From NCBI RefSeq assembly GCF_004151105.1, contig NZ_PHRF01000005.1, positions 362,827-426,826 of the forward strand: a DNA stretch of 64,000 nucleotides, given 5' to 3'. Below, piece after piece: positions 31,002 to 42,588 of the stretch (within the stretch, counting starts at the first letter, position 1; the number at the start of each line of letters is the position of its first letter). This DNA is from Streptomyces sp. L-9-10 (GTDB lineage Bacteria > Actinomycetota > Actinomycetes > Streptomycetales > Streptomycetaceae). The position numbers and the translations under genes are program-made. The notes beneath the pieces are model-generated. The model did no database searches and was not told the origin of the DNA. It saw only the letters and a program-made list of their open reading frames with translations.

Positions 31002-32225
31002 ATGTCGGCACCCGCATCCGCACCCGCGCCCCTGCCCGTTCCTGACGGCGACGTGCTGTCCCGTATCGCGTCCTGGTGCCGCGAACAGGACCACCGGAAC
31101 AGCTACCTCGCCGATCTGCGCCGACTGGTCGAACAGGAGTCGCCGAGCGACGACAAGCCACTCCTCGACGCCATCGCCGATCTGCTTCAGGAACTGCTGT
31201 CCGAGCGGCTGGGCGAGCCGAGCCGTACCGTACGCCACCGCGAACCTGAGCTCGGCGACGTCATCGAGGCCGAGTACGACGGCACCGCCGACGGCGCCAC
31301 GGTGACCGTCGTCGGCCACTACGACACGGTGTGGCCGGCCGGGACCATCGCTGAATGGCCGTTCACCCTCACCGACGGGACGGTCTCGGGCCCGGGAGCC
31401 TTCGACATGAAGGCCGGTCTGGCGCAGGGGATGTGGGCTCTGCGCGCCCTGCGTGAACTCGGTCTGCCGCGGCCCACCGTGCGTTTCGTGTTCAACGGCG
31501 ACGAGGAAACCGGCAGCGTCGTGTCCCGGCCGCTCATCGAACGGGCCACCGACGGCGCAGCGGCCACGCTGGTGCTGGAGCCGGGCGGCGAGTGGGGGAT
31601 CAAGGCGGGCCGCAAGGGCGTCGGCATCTTCACCCTGACCGCGACGGGCCTCGAAGCCCATGCCGGCCTCGACCCGGCGAAGGGTGCCAGCGCCATCCAC
31701 GCACTGGCCGACGTCATCCGGGACCTGGTCGCCGCCGCCGCTCCGGCACGGGGGACGACCGTCAACATCGGCCGTATCAGCGGCGGTACGGCCCGCAACG
31801 TCATCGCCGGCGAGGCGACGTGCCTCGTGGACGTCCGCGTCAGCACGCAGGAGGAGATCGAGCGGGTGGACCGGGTGCTGGCCGGTCTGGTCGCCGCCGA
31901 CCCCCGGGTCACCATCACCGTGGCCGGCGACTGGAACCGTCCGCCGATGCAGCCCGGCCCCGGCGGCCGCCGTCTCTTCGCGCTGGCCGACGGTGTCGCG
32001 ACGCACATCCGGGCGCCCCTGGCCGAACTGTTCGTCGGCGGCGGCAGCGACGCCAACTTCGTCGCCGCCCTCGGCCGCCCGGTCCTGTGCGGCATGGGCG
32101 CCACCGGCGACGGGGCGCATGCCCGGCACGAACACGTCCTCGTCGCCGACCTCCCCGACCGCGTCGCCCTCACCGCCGGGACGCTGCTGGGCCTGGCGGG
32201 AGAACAGGGGGCGGCTCGCGGGTAG
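31002..32225 (+). CDS. M20-family metallopeptidase (glutamate carboxypeptidase-like)
   Basis: 407 residues, ATG after GGAG. Zinc ligands and catalytic residues of the M20A (carboxypeptidase G2) group are present: VVGHYDTVWPAG, GPGAFDMKAGLAQG, FNGDEETGS, LVLEPGGEWGIKAGRKGVG, and the dimerisation domain with EAHAGLDPAKGASAIHALADV. The C-terminal part has FVGGGSDANFVAALG and the last His in GDGAHARHEHV. Carboxypeptidase G2 removes glutamate from folate-like compounds, which suits the AbgT transporter 111 bases upstream. No signal peptide is seen, so it works in the cytoplasm on imported substrate. Confidence 0.9.
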   Translation: MSAPASAPAPLPVPDGDVLSRIASWCREQDHRNSYLADLRRLVEQESPSDDKPLLDAIADLLQELLSERLGEPSRTVRHREPELGDVIEAEYDGTADGATVTVVGHYDTVWPAGTIAEWPFTLTDGTVSGPGAFDMKAGLAQGMWALRALRELGLPRPTVRFVFNGDEETGSVVSRPLIERATDGAAATLVLEPGGEWGIKAGRKGVGIFTLTATGLEAHAGLDPAKGASAIHALADVIRDLVAAAAPARGTTVNIGRISGGTARNVIAGEATCLVDVRVSTQEEIERVDRVLAGLVAADPRVTITVAGDWNRPPMQPGPGGRRLFALADGVATHIRAPLAELFVGGGSDANFVAALGRPVLCGMGATGDGAHARHEHVLVADLPDRVALTAGTLLGLAGEQGAARG

Positions 32226-32281
32226 TCGCCGCGGCCGACAGGCGGCTCGCCCCCTGGAACAGGTGGCGTCGCCGCTGTGGG

Positions 32282-32308
32282 GGCCCGCCCGCCGGGCACG
32301 GGCGGGCC
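32282..32308. terminator. Bidirectional terminator
   Basis: GGCCCGCCCG (32282-32291) pairs perfectly with CGGGCGGGCC (32299-32308) over a seven-base loop, between the convergent M20 peptidase and Clp-N genes. Confidence 0.75.
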
Positions 32309-32321
32309 GATGGCGCCACCG

Positions 32322-33053
32322 CTACTCCTGGAGCTTCTCCCGGATCGCGGTCAGCGCGGCGGACACGTGCTCCTCGGTACGCGTCTTGTCGATGCCGAGC
32401 CCGCTGAGCACGCCCTTGCCGTCCTCCTGTTCCAGCAGCGCCAGCAACAGATGCTCCGTGCCGATGTAGTTGTGGCCCAGCCGCAGGGCCTCCCGGAAGG
32501 TGAGCTCAAGGGCCTTCTTCGCCCGTGCGTCGAAGGGTACGAGGTCGGGCACGGGCTCACCGGAGGGCTCCGGCAGCGCCTCGGTCACGGCCTCCGCGAC
32601 CGTCGCCAGCTGTACGCCCTGGGCGACGAGCACTTGTGAGGCCAGTCCCGCCGGGTCGTCGAGCAGGCCCAGTACGAGATGCCCCGTGCCGATCTGCGTG
32701 TGACCGCCTTCGCGGGCCTTGTTCTGGGACGCGACGACGACGCTCCTGGCCCGCGGGGTGAACCTGCCGAAGTCCTGGTTCGCGTCGGGCGTCTGTTCGT
32801 CCTTCGTCACAAACCGCTTCTGGACGGCCTGCCGCGTGACGCCCATGGACTTGCCGATCTCGGTCCATGACGCGCCGGAGCGGCGGGCCTGGTCGACGAA
32901 GTGGCCGATGAGGTGGTCGGCCACGTCGCCGAGATGGTCAGCGGCGACGACAGCGCTCTGGAGCTGATCGAGAGCGTCGCCGTGCACCTTCTTGATGGCC
33001 TCGATGAGGTCGTCGAGGCGGACTGGATTATTTATCTGCGTCGGTTCCACCAT
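32322..33053 (-). CDS. Clp N-terminal-domain protein with helix-turn-helix
   Basis: 243 residues. The first 80 hold a DNA-binding-like segment (DQARRSGASWTEIGKSMGVTRQAVQKRFV). The rest is a double Clp N domain: FTPRARSVVVASQNKAREGGHTQIGTGHLVLGLLDD and FDARAKKALELTFREALRLGHNYIGTEHLLLALLEQEDGKG. There is no ATPase module, so it is not ClpC itself. Such proteins are common in actinomycetes and may combine a substrate- or arginine-phosphate-binding module with transcriptional control. A perfect palindrome with an extra half-site lies just upstream of the start, suggesting self-repression. Function inferred only. Confidence 0.85.
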   Translation of the reverse strand: MVEPTQINNPVRLDDLIEAIKKVHGDALDQLQSAVVAADHLGDVADHLIGHFVDQARRSGASWTEIGKSMGVTRQAVQKRFVTKDEQTPDANQDFGRFTPRARSVVVASQNKAREGGHTQIGTGHLVLGLLDDPAGLASQVLVAQGVQLATVAEAVTEALPEPSGEPVPDLVPFDARAKKALELTFREALRLGHNYIGTEHLLLALLEQEDGKGVLSGLGIDKTRTEEHVSAALTAIREKLQE

Positions 33054-33065
33054 GAGGCAACCTTA

Positions 33066-33105
33066 GGTTGACAGTTCCTCGGGTGTCAACCCGTGGTTGA
33101 CACCC
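33066..33105. promoter_or_regulatory. Operator of the Clp-N/HTH gene
   Basis: GGGTGTCAACC (33081-33091) and GGTTGACACCC (33095-33105) form a perfect 11-base inverted repeat with a CGT centre. A third half-site GGTTGACAG lies at 33066-33074, next to the gene start at 33053. A strong candidate binding site for the HTH segment of the adjacent protein. Confidence 0.65.
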
Positions 33106-33172
33106 GTCATGGTGGACACGAGGCCGGTGAGCGGGCCGACAGGCACGGCCGGGATCTTTGACGGGACACCCC

Positions 33173-34825
33173 TCAGCTCAGATGCTTGGCGATCTCCCAA
33201 CTGACCGCCAGTTCGACATCACCGTTGATGCGTACGTCGACCACGACAGGGCCCTCCTCGACGGCCAGCGCCCTGTCGATCTCGCCGAGGTCGTCCGGCG
33301 TCCGCACCGTGAAGCCCTTGGCTCCGAAGCCGGCCGCCAGTTTCGCGAAGTCGGGCTGCGGCATGTCGGCGTAGGACGGGTTCAGCTTCTTGTGGATCAG
33401 ATCATGCTTTTCCTGGCCCAGCGCGTTGTCGTTGAACACCATCACCGTGAGCGGCAGCTTGTGGCGCACCGCTGTCTGGAAATCGGCGACGTTCATCATG
33501 AACGAGCCGTCCGCGGTCACATGCGTCACGCGCTCGCCAGGGCGCGCGAAGCAGGCACCGATCGCGATGGCCAGTCCCTGGCCGACGGCGCCGAAATCCC
33601 AGCCGATGCTCCAGTTCTCCGCGCGCGGCGCGGTGAGGGCCTTCGTACAGACCATGGCCGCGTGGCCACCGTCCAGCACCAGGATGCGGTCGTCCTTCGG
33701 CAGCGCGTCCTCCAGGTAGAGGGCCGCCCGGCGCGGATCCGTCGCGTCTCCGTCGGTGAACCGCACGCTCCGCAGCTTCCTGTCCTGCTCCTGGATCCGC
33801 TGCGCGAGCCCGGCGTCGGGCTGGCGGGCGGCCATGGTCTCGCCGAGCCGGTCCGCCAGGGCCGCCACGGCTGTTCCGGCATCCGCCGCCATGCCGATGG
33901 CGACGCGGGCGAACCAGCCGAAGGCATCGGGCCGGTCATCGATCTGGATGATCCTCTTCCCGTTCTCCAGGATCTTTCCGAAGTGGGTCGTCCATTCGTT
34001 CAGGCTGGCGCCCACGACCACCATCACATCGCTCTCGGTGAGGGTGTTCACCGTCAGATCCGAACCCAGTCCGCCACTGATTCCCAGATACTGCGGATAG
34101 TCCGCACAGAATCCGGCGGCGAGAACGGTGACGGCGACGGGCGCACCGAGATGCTCGGCCAGTCTGCGGATCTCGGACTCCGCCTGGGCGTTTCTCGCGC
34201 CGAGTCCGCAGAGAATGGTCGGGCGTTTGGCCGCCGCGAGCAGCTTGGCCGCCTCTTCGACATCCTCTGTACGCGGCGGCTGGAGGGAATGGGGACAGTA
34301 CATGGGGCGGTATGACCAGCTGGGGTCCGGCATTTCCGTCTGCTGGATGTCCTGGGGCAGGTTCAGGATGAACGGCCCTTTCCTTACCTTGATCTGACGG
34401 AATGCCTCACCGAGGCAGTAGTCCACGTTATGGACGGAATCCAGTCGAACGTTGGCTTCGGTGGTGAGCCTGGCCAGCGCCGACTGGTCCACCATGCCCT
34501 GCGGGTTGTACGGATCACGCAGGGAGGTATGTCCGGCGACCACCATCAGGGGTGTGCGGTGGAGTCTCGCGGCCACCAGCGAGGTCGTGGCGTTGGTGTA
34601 GCCGGGGCCTTGGGTGACCGACGCGAGACCGGGCCTGCCACTGAACCGCGCGTAACCGTCGGCCATGCCGACGGCGCCGGCTTCATGATGTGCGTGCACG
34701 AAGGTCGTGCCATGCCGTTCGCCCAGATCCACGATCACGTCCTGATTCGCGTCCCCCATCACGGCAAACAAGTGGTCGAGCCCCTCCGTGGCGATCGCTT
34801 CGGTGACGGCCTGGAATGCCTTCAT
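33173..34825 (-). CDS. Thiamine-pyrophosphate enzyme (acetolactate-synthase-like)
   Basis: 550 residues from the ATG at 34825 (MKAFQAVTEAIATEGLDHLFAVMGDANQD), with AAGGGAAA upstream. Three-domain TPP enzyme: HAHHEAGAVGMADGYARFSGRPGLASVTQGPG in the PYR domain has the proton-relay Glu, LLAAAKRPTILCGLGA starts the central domain, and VTADGSFMMNVADFQTAVRHKLPLTVMVFNDNALGQEKH is the TPP-binding GDGS-like motif (here ADGS). It is most like acetolactate synthase, glyoxylate carboligase or sulfoacetaldehyde acetyltransferase relatives; the reaction is not readable. It lies downstream of the dialkylglycine decarboxylase on the same strand, separated by 356 bases. Confidence 0.87.
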   Translation of the reverse strand: MKAFQAVTEAIATEGLDHLFAVMGDANQDVIVDLGERHGTTFVHAHHEAGAVGMADGYARFSGRPGLASVTQGPGYTNATTSLVAARLHRTPLMVVAGHTSLRDPYNPQGMVDQSALARLTTEANVRLDSVHNVDYCLGEAFRQIKVRKGPFILNLPQDIQQTEMPDPSWSYRPMYCPHSLQPPRTEDVEEAAKLLAAAKRPTILCGLGARNAQAESEIRRLAEHLGAPVAVTVLAAGFCADYPQYLGISGGLGSDLTVNTLTESDVMVVVGASLNEWTTHFGKILENGKRIIQIDDRPDAFGWFARVAIGMAADAGTAVAALADRLGETMAARQPDAGLAQRIQEQDRKLRSVRFTDGDATDPRRAALYLEDALPKDDRILVLDGGHAAMVCTKALTAPRAENWSIGWDFGAVGQGLAIAIGACFARPGERVTHVTADGSFMMNVADFQTAVRHKLPLTVMVFNDNALGQEKHDLIHKKLNPSYADMPQPDFAKLAAGFGAKGFTVRTPDDLGEIDRALAVEEGPVVVDVRINGDVELAVSWEIAKHLS

Positions 34826-35181
34826 GGGGGTTTCCCTTTCCGTTCGATTCATGTGAACCAACGGCCGCACTGCTTTCGGGCTGTTGGTCCGTCAGCGTCC
34901 TGATCGACCACGGTGTTCGCTGGCGGACCGCGGTACCGGAGGTATTTACTCGCCGAGTGATTCGCCGCACCGTCGCCGGAGAGCCAGAGGGTAATACGCA
35001 CCCTGACCTCGAACCCGGACGACAGGGGCAGTGGCTTCCCGCAGTCCTGACCTGGTACCGAATCGGCGTAACCGCGCGAGCCGCTCCGACGGCCGGCTGA
35101 GCCTCCTCGGGCCGGCCGTACCATTGGGCGGGCCCCAGGGCACCTGCCCGAGTGCGGTGGGGCGCCGCGGTTCCGGAGTGG
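34826..35181. other. Control region before the TPP enzyme
   Basis: 356 bases without a recognisable gene. An inverted repeat, ACCAACGGCC (34857-34866) with GGCTGTTGGT (34879-34888), one mismatch, lies about 30 bases upstream of the TPP gene and could be an operator or a leader hairpin. The rest shows nothing definite. Confidence 0.4.
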
Positions 35182-37502
<2,321 letters not shown>

Positions 37503-37538
37503 CTGTGCACGTGCCGCCACGAGGCTGCCGAGCGGTTG

Positions 37539-38402
37539 TCAGTACAGGCTGGGGTGGAGTTCCGGTGGTCCGCCCAGGGTGTGGCGCAGGGAGAGTGGGA
37601 TGCCGCCGTCGATGTCGGTGATACCGAGGTGCGCCCCCAGTTCAGCGCCTATCAGCGCCCTGCCGGAGAGCCGCATGAGATCGTCGGACGCGTAGAGGGC
37701 CGCGATCACCCGGCCGGTGAACTGCGGGGATTCGCGCCTGTCGGTCGGTCTGGCCTCAGCGGGCAGTGCGGCGAAGTGTGCGCGTACGCGCTCGGTGTCC
37801 AGCCCGCCCATCCAGACCGACACGGCGGCGACGTTGTGCGGGCGTAGCTCCTTGGCCATGTCGGCGGCCATCTTGTCGGAGCCGGCTTTCTGGGCGCCGT
37901 AGGCGGGTCCCACGTGGTAGGCCACAGCACCGTAGTGACCTGTGTTGACGATCAGTCCCCGGCGATTGGCGATCAGCAGGGGCGCGGCGTGGAAGCTCGC
38001 GACGTAGTGCGACCGCAGGCCGACCGTTATGAGATCGGCTGCCTCCAGCGGCTGTTCCCAGAACCGCCCGGCGGGCGGGGCGTGGACCACCTGGGCCGCG
38101 TTGTTGACCAGGATGTCGAGTCGGCCGTGTTCGCGTCCTATCCGGGCGAACAGTTCCGCCACGGCCTCGTCGTCGGAATGGTCGACGGCCACCGCGACGC
38201 CCTTGCCGCCGGCTTCGTCGATGAGCGCAGCGGTCTCCGCGATCGTGCCACCGTAGGGAGAGTCGGACGATTGCCGGCTGCGTCCCGTCACGTAGACGGT
38301 CGCCCCCGACTGTCCGAGTGCCAGGGCGATGCCCTTGCCGGCTCCCCGGCTGGCCCCGGTGACCACCGCCACTCGCGGCCCGCTGATGATCGACGCTGAC
38401 AT
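37539..38402 (-). CDS. Short-chain dehydrogenase/reductase
   Basis: 287 residues from the ATG at 38402 (MSASIISGPRVAVVTGASRGAGKGIALALG). Cofactor loop TGASRGAGKG, then VYVTGRSRQ suggesting NADP(H), the NNAAQ motif (LDILVNNAAQVVHAPP) and the active-site YGAQKAG with Tyr and Lys. The usual catalytic Ser region reads LIVNTGHYGAVAYHVGPAY and is atypical. C-terminal part ALIGAELGAHLGITDIDGG. It is divergent from a small ArsR-type regulator, with an inverted repeat between them, so probably under its control. Substrate unknown. Confidence 0.87.
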   Translation of the reverse strand: MSASIISGPRVAVVTGASRGAGKGIALALGQSGATVYVTGRSRQSSDSPYGGTIAETAALIDEAGGKGVAVAVDHSDDEAVAELFARIGREHGRLDILVNNAAQVVHAPPAGRFWEQPLEAADLITVGLRSHYVASFHAAPLLIANRRGLIVNTGHYGAVAYHVGPAYGAQKAGSDKMAADMAKELRPHNVAAVSVWMGGLDTERVRAHFAALPAEARPTDRRESPQFTGRVIAALYASDDLMRLSGRALIGAELGAHLGITDIDGGIPLSLRHTLGGPPELHPSLY

Positions 38403-38432
38403 GGCATGCCTCACTGGGTCGGAGAAGGATTG

Positions 38433-38480
38433 TGTTAGATGCAGATCGAACACTCATCACTGTACGATGGCGATCTAACA
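38433..38480. promoter_or_regulatory. Operator between SDR and ArsR genes
   Basis: TGTTAGAT (38433-38440) and ATCTAACA (38473-38480) are perfect inverted arms within the 102-base divergent promoter. Inner words GCAGATCGAAC and CGATGGCGATC continue partial symmetry. Likely binding site of the ArsR-type protein on both promoters. Confidence 0.55.
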
Positions 38481-38504
38481 TGTCAAGCCGAGGAGGGGGC
38501 CGCC

Positions 38505-38858
38505 ATGGCCGAGCCGGTCGCGCGCCGTGCCAGAAACCTGGTCCACGCCGACCCGACGGAGGTGACCCTGCAGGAGGCACTCGATGCCCTCGCCGATCCG
38601 GTACGGCGTTCGATCCTGCGCGAGTGCGCCGGTGAGCCGGACTTCAGCCGGGCATGCGGGACGTTCGACCTGCCGGTGTCGAAAGCGACCGCAAGCCACC
38701 ACTTCGCGGTACTGCGCGCCGCCGGACTGCTGGAGCAGGTGGACAAGGGGGCACGCAGGCTCAACCGGCTTCGGCGGTCCGAGTTCGACGCGCGGTTCCC
38801 CGGATTGCTGGGACTCGTTCTCACAGAAGGCGCGCCACCCGACCCACCCCAAGCCTGA
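38505..38858 (+). CDS. ArsR-family winged-helix regulator
   Basis: 117 residues from the ATG at 38505 (MAEPVARRARNLVHAD), with AGGAGGGG upstream; a longer frame covers the operator and was rejected. The DNA-binding part reads ALDALADPVRRSILRECAG, FDLPVSKATASHHFAVLRAAGLLEQVDKGARRLNRLRRSEFDARFPGLL. Metal-binding Cys/His clusters of classic ArsR are absent, although two cysteines are present (RECAG, RACGTF), so redox or small-molecule sensing is possible. The divergent SDR is its likely target. Confidence 0.87.
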   Translation: MAEPVARRARNLVHADPTEVTLQEALDALADPVRRSILRECAGEPDFSRACGTFDLPVSKATASHHFAVLRAAGLLEQVDKGARRLNRLRRSEFDARFPGLLGLVLTEGAPPDPPQA

Positions 38859-38964
38859 GGGGTTGCCGGACGGCACGTGAGGACGAGACCGACCGGGACG
38901 GGACATCCCGCACGCCGGAGTCGACCCGCGACGCCGCTGTCGGCCGGCAGTCGGCCGCCGCTCC

Positions 38965-39198
38965 TCAGGCGAGGTGGTTGGTGGTGTCGGTGTCGTCTTC
39001 GGCGGTGGGCAGCTCGCGGTGTCCTTCGGAGTGGTGGTTGACCCAGCCGCACACCCCGCAGCTGTAGCGGCCGTCCAGGCCGGCGATGTGCGTGCCGCAC
39101 TGCCGGCACTCGGCATGAGTGATCTGCGGACCGTCATTGGGCGACGGGGCTGGCGCGGGCCCGCCTTCCTCCGGGGGCCAGTTGCTCCGTGCGCTCAT
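38965..39198 (-). CDS. Small zinc-ribbon protein
   Basis: 77 residues with two paired-cysteine knuckles, [10 protein letters not shown] and [12 protein letters not shown], spaced as in rubredoxin-like zinc ribbons, flanked by an acidic Pro-rich N-terminus and an acidic tail. Such small proteins occur throughout Streptomyces without assigned function. It could bind nucleic acid or a partner protein. It converges with the ArsR gene and its start is 195 bases from the divergent DinB-like gene. Confidence 0.6.
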   Translation of the reverse strand: MSARSNWPPEEGGPAPAPSPNDGPQITHAECRQCGTHIAGLDGRYSCGVCGWVNHHSEGHRELPTAEDDTDTTNHLA

Positions 39199-39392
39199 GC
39201 GCCCAGGCTACCGCTGACCGGGAACGGGAAGGGGTCACGCCTGACAACCCCTGTTCCTGCGCGGTCCGTACGAGGCGCGCGGCCCACCCCGAGCGTTCGG
39301 TGTCCGCCGACCCGGGGCGGCGGCCAACCGCCCCGATGCCTCTCGGGCTTGGTAGGCGACGCGGCCATGGCGGTTTCTGCCAGGATGCGGTG

Positions 39393-39920
39393 ATGAAGAC
39401 GACACCGGACGGACGCCCCGTCCCGCCCGCGCATGCCGATGAGCGCGCCATGCTGGAAGCATGGCTTGACTTCCACCGTGCGACTCTCGCCCTCAAATGC
39501 TCGGGTCTCAACGATGATCAAGTGCGGCTGGCCTCGGCGGCACCATCGGCGATGACGCTGCTGGGCCTTGTCCAGCACATGGCGGAGGTGGAGCGCAACT
39601 GGTTCCAGCGTGTGTTCGCCGGTCAGGATGTGCCCTTGGTCTTCGGGGAGAACAACAGAGACGGTTTCGCCCTTCGTCCGGACCAGGGACTCGATGAGGC
39701 AATGGCCCGCTGGCAGGCGGAAGTCGCTCAAGGCCGTGAGCTCACCGCGGCCGCGTCACTGGCCGACTCGGGTCGCCTGTCCGAGCAGGATGCCGGCCAG
39801 ATAGGCGATCATGGGGTGTCCCTTCGCTGGATCATGGTTCACATGATCGAGGAATACGCACGTCACAACGGCCACGCCGATCTGCTCCGAGAACGCATCG
39901 ATGGAGTCTCCGGGGCCTGA
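39393..39920 (+). CDS. DinB/DUF664-family protein
   Basis: 175 residues from the ATG at 39393 ([36 protein letters not shown]); the much longer open frame upstream lacks a start with a ribosome site. The four-helix DinB fold is visible with [24 protein letters not shown] and the last helix [30 protein letters not shown]. Three metal-binding histidines can be placed at QHM, HMIEE and ARHNGHAD. Related enzymes act as mycothiol-dependent transferases or isomerases; that is possible here because actinomycetes make mycothiol. Confidence 0.87.
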   Translation: MKTTPDGRPVPPAHADERAMLEAWLDFHRATLALKCSGLNDDQVRLASAAPSAMTLLGLVQHMAEVERNWFQRVFAGQDVPLVFGENNRDGFALRPDQGLDEAMARWQAEVAQGRELTAAASLADSGRLSEQDAGQIGDHGVSLRWIMVHMIEEYARHNGHADLLRERIDGVSGA

Positions 39921-40157
39921 GATGGTCCGGCGCTGTCTTTGAAATCACCACGCGAGCGTCGTAACAGGTCTGCCTTCTCGATACGGGGGCACACGCATAC
40001 CAACCGCCGAAGAGGCCGGTCACGCAGGGACAGCCGCAACCGACGCTGACCCGACCGCCCCTTCGGCCGGACGGACACCCGCACCTCCGCACGGTGAGGG
40101 CGGGCGCACGCGACGACCGCGATTCCGTCTCGGGACAGCCCTGTTGAAGGAGACATC

Positions 40158-40283
40158 ATGATGACCTCGCTCACGACGACCGCAGCCGCCGACGCTTCCG
40201 CCGCCCCCGCGTGGTTACACGTGCTGGTGATGGCCGCGGCTGTGCTGGTCCTCGTCTACAGCCTCACGCGACGCAGTAGCTGA
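40158..40283 (+). CDS. Small single-pass membrane protein (41 aa)
   Basis: 41 codons with GAAGGAG six bases before the ATG. A short Ala/Thr-rich N-terminus is followed by one hydrophobic helix (WLHVLVMAAAVLVLVYSL, residues 19-36) and a basic end TRRSS, predicting the C-terminus inside. No family is recognised. A strong ribosome site and clear topology support translation. It stands alone between the DinB-like gene and the convergent epoxide hydrolase; the 237 bases before it hold nothing I can name. Confidence 0.55.
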   Translation: MMTSLTTTAAADASAAPAWLHVLVMAAAVLVLVYSLTRRSS

Positions 40284-40348
40284 CCTGAAGCGAGCCGATT
40301 TCCGTCGGTGGTGAGAGCGGCGCCGTGCCAGCGGCCGGCACAACCGGG

Positions 40349-41557
40349 CTATCCGTGGTGGATCCGGTGGTCACGCAAGCTTCGGAAGAATGTTCTTACG
40401 TCGCCGACCAGCAGGTCCGGCTGCTCCATGGCCGCGAAGTGCCCGCCCCGGTCGTAACTCGTCCATTGCACGATGTTGTTCGTCCGCTCCGCGATGTGGC
40501 GCAGTGGAATGAAGTTGTCGCGTGGGAAGTCGGCCAGCGCGGTCGGCGTCGTCGAGGGCTCGGGCGGCGTGCCCCAGTAGTCGGCATGCGCGCGTTCGTA
40601 GTAGATGCGGGCGGACGAGCCCGCCGTGCCGGTCAGCCAGTACAGCATCACGTTGGTGAGCATCTGGTCGCGGTCGACGGCGTCTTCCGGACGGTCGCGG
40701 GAGTCGGTCCACTCCTTGAACTTCTCGACGATCCAGGCCAGTTGGCCCACGGGTGAGTCGGTGAGACCGTAGGCCAGGGTCTGCGGCCGAGTGGACTGGA
40801 TGTCGGCGTAACCCTGGCGGTCACGGCTCCATTCCCGGGTGCGTTCCCAGGAGGCCAGCGTGCGCTCGCGCTCGGCGGGGTCAAGAGCGTCCAGGTCTTC
40901 CGCGCTGGGGGCCTGTGTCGCCGCGGAGTTCGGCAGCAGGTTGAGGTGTACACCGATGACATGCTCGGGCCGTGTCCGGCCGAGCTCCCGGGAAATGGCC
41001 GCTCCCCAGTCACCGCCCTGCACCCCGTACCGCTCGTAGCCGAGACGCTCCATCAGCTCGGCGAACGCTCCGGCCACCCGCTTGAACTCCCAGCCTCTGT
41101 CCGTCGTGGGCCCGGACAGCCCGAACCCCGGAATGCCCGGCAGCACCAGGTGGAACGCGTCGGCAGGGTCGCCGCCGTGGGCTCGCGGGTCGGTGAGCGG
41201 ACCGGCGGCCTCGGCGAACTCGACGATCGAACCCGGCCAGCCGTGCGTCATGACCAGCGGGGTCGCATCGGGCTCGGGCGAACGGAGATGGGCGAAGTGG
41301 ATATTCGCCCCGTCGATCACGGTGGTGAACTGCGGCCACCGGTTCAACCGGGCCTCCGCGGCACGCCAGTCGTACTCGTGCCGCCAGTACCTCACGAGGT
41401 CCTTGAGGTAGTCCCGCGGAACACCGTATGCCCAGCCCACTCCGGGCAGTTCGTCCGGCCAACGGGTGCGGTCGAGGCGCTCGTGGAGATCATCCACCTC
41501 GTCCTGACGGACGTCGATACGGAACGGGTGGATGCTCTGGTCAGCCAACATCGTCAT
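40349..41557 (-). CDS. Epoxide hydrolase (alpha/beta hydrolase with EHN domain)
   Basis: 402 residues from the ATG at 41557; a second ATG two codons later is possible. N-terminal EHN segment: [50 protein letters not shown]. Alpha/beta hydrolase core: [21 protein letters not shown] (HGWPGS oxyanion loop), [16 protein letters not shown] with the nucleophilic Asp, and the catalytic His in [20 protein letters not shown]. It converts epoxides to diols by an aspartyl ester. Detoxification or tailoring are both plausible; no biosynthetic cluster is directly attached, though the furan-type operon at 41828 is divergent from it. Confidence 0.9.
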   Translation of the reverse strand: MTMLADQSIHPFRIDVRQDEVDDLHERLDRTRWPDELPGVGWAYGVPRDYLKDLVRYWRHEYDWRAAEARLNRWPQFTTVIDGANIHFAHLRSPEPDATPLVMTHGWPGSIVEFAEAAGPLTDPRAHGGDPADAFHLVLPGIPGFGLSGPTTDRGWEFKRVAGAFAELMERLGYERYGVQGGDWGAAISRELGRTRPEHVIGVHLNLLPNSAATQAPSAEDLDALDPAERERTLASWERTREWSRDRQGYADIQSTRPQTLAYGLTDSPVGQLAWIVEKFKEWTDSRDRPEDAVDRDQMLTNVMLYWLTGTAGSSARIYYERAHADYWGTPPEPSTTPTALADFPRDNFIPLRHIAERTNNIVQWTSYDRGGHFAAMEQPDLLVGDVRTFFRSLRDHRIHHG

Positions 41558-41827
41558 ACCTGCACATGCTACGTACGGATGCCCCCGGCAACTTCGGCGA
41601 ACCACCTCCGACTCGGACACAGTCCCGACGCTCGCGGTGCGCTCCGCCTTCGAACCGGCGTGGACGGCGCACGACGGGGTGGACACGGCGTGGGCCACGA
41701 TCCGTTCGGACTCCGCACGCCCTACCGATGGTCACGGGGCGCCGCAATGATGAGCGGACCGCAAGTGATCCAGATGCCTCCGCGCACCCGCCCCCGGCGG
41801 GTGGACACGCGGTGGAAGGAGTCCACG

Positions 41828-42580
41828 TTGTTGCTTCTCATCTCCCCGGACAGCGTCGAGGAGGCCCTCGACTGCGCGAAGGCGGCGGAGTACCTCGACA
41901 TCGTCGATGTCAAGAAGCCCGACGAGGGCTCGCTCGGCGCGAACTACCCGTGGGTCATCCGGGAGATCCGCGAAGCCGTCCCGGCGGACAAGCCGGTGTC
42001 CGCCACCGTGGGAGACGTTCCGTACAAGCCCGGCACGGTGGCCCAGGCGGCGCTCGGTGCGGCCGTCTCCGGAGCCACGTACATCAAGGTCGGCCTCTAC
42101 GGGTGCACCACGCCCGAACAGGCCATCGATGTCATGCGAGGGGTCGTCCGGGCGGTGAAGGACTACCGGCCGGACGCTCTCGTCGTCGCCTCCGGTTACG
42201 CCGACGCCCACCGGATCGGCTGCGTCAACCCGCTCGCACTGCCCGACATCGCCCTCCGCTCCGGCTCCGACGCGGCCATGCTCGACACCGCGATCAAGGA
42301 CGGGACACGGCTGTTCGACCACGTTCCGCCGGACGTCTGCGCGGAGTTCGTCCGGCTGGCCCACGAGGCCGGTCTGCTCGCGGCCCTCGCGGGCAGTGTC
42401 AAGGGGGCAGATCTCGGCGAGCTGACCCGCATCGGCACGGACATCGTGGGCGTGCGCGGGGCGGTCTGCGAAGGGGGCGATCGCAACGCAGGAAGGATTC
42501 AGCCGAGCCTGGTGGCCGCCTTCCGGGCGGAGATGGACCAGCATGCCCGGGAGTACGCGGCTGCCGCCGCCGCGAGCTGA
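41828..42580 (+). CDS. mfnB: (5-Formylfuran-3-yl)methyl phosphate synthase-like enzyme (MfnB)
   Basis: 250 residues if begun at the TTG at 41828, six bases after GGAAGGAG and giving [14 protein letters not shown], the normal start of the family; ATG at 41747 would add 27 basic residues. MfnB condenses two glyceraldehyde-3-phosphates into a furan aldehyde phosphate in methanofuran synthesis. The Schiff-base and acid residues are present: Asp27 and Lys29 ([20 protein letters not shown]) and Lys87 (YIKVGLYG), with GDVPYKPGT and [17 protein letters not shown]. Actinomycetes have no methanofuran, so it probably starts a different furan product. First gene of a tight operon. Confidence 0.9.
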   Translation: MLLLISPDSVEEALDCAKAAEYLDIVDVKKPDEGSLGANYPWVIREIREAVPADKPVSATVGDVPYKPGTVAQAALGAAVSGATYIKVGLYGCTTPEQAIDVMRGVVRAVKDYRPDALVVASGYADAHRIGCVNPLALPDIALRSGSDAAMLDTAIKDGTRLFDHVPPDVCAEFVRLAHEAGLLAALAGSVKGADLGELTRIGTDIVGVRGAVCEGGDRNAGRIQPSLVAAFRAEMDQHAREYAAAAAAS

Positions 42581-42588
42581 CCGCAGGC

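Noticed and set aside
28072..32225. Lrp, AbgT and M20 genes as part of the peptide-export system
   Set aside because: A terminator and opposite orientation separate them from the ABC genes, and AbgT plus a carboxypeptidase G2-like enzyme form a self-sufficient unit; the M20 protein has no signal peptide to act on an exported peptide.
40946..41827. N-terminal extension of the MfnB-like protein
   Set aside because: The frame is open far upstream, but the family start and the GGAAGGAG site agree on the TTG at 41828; upstream sequence is antisense to the epoxide hydrolase or basic low-complexity.
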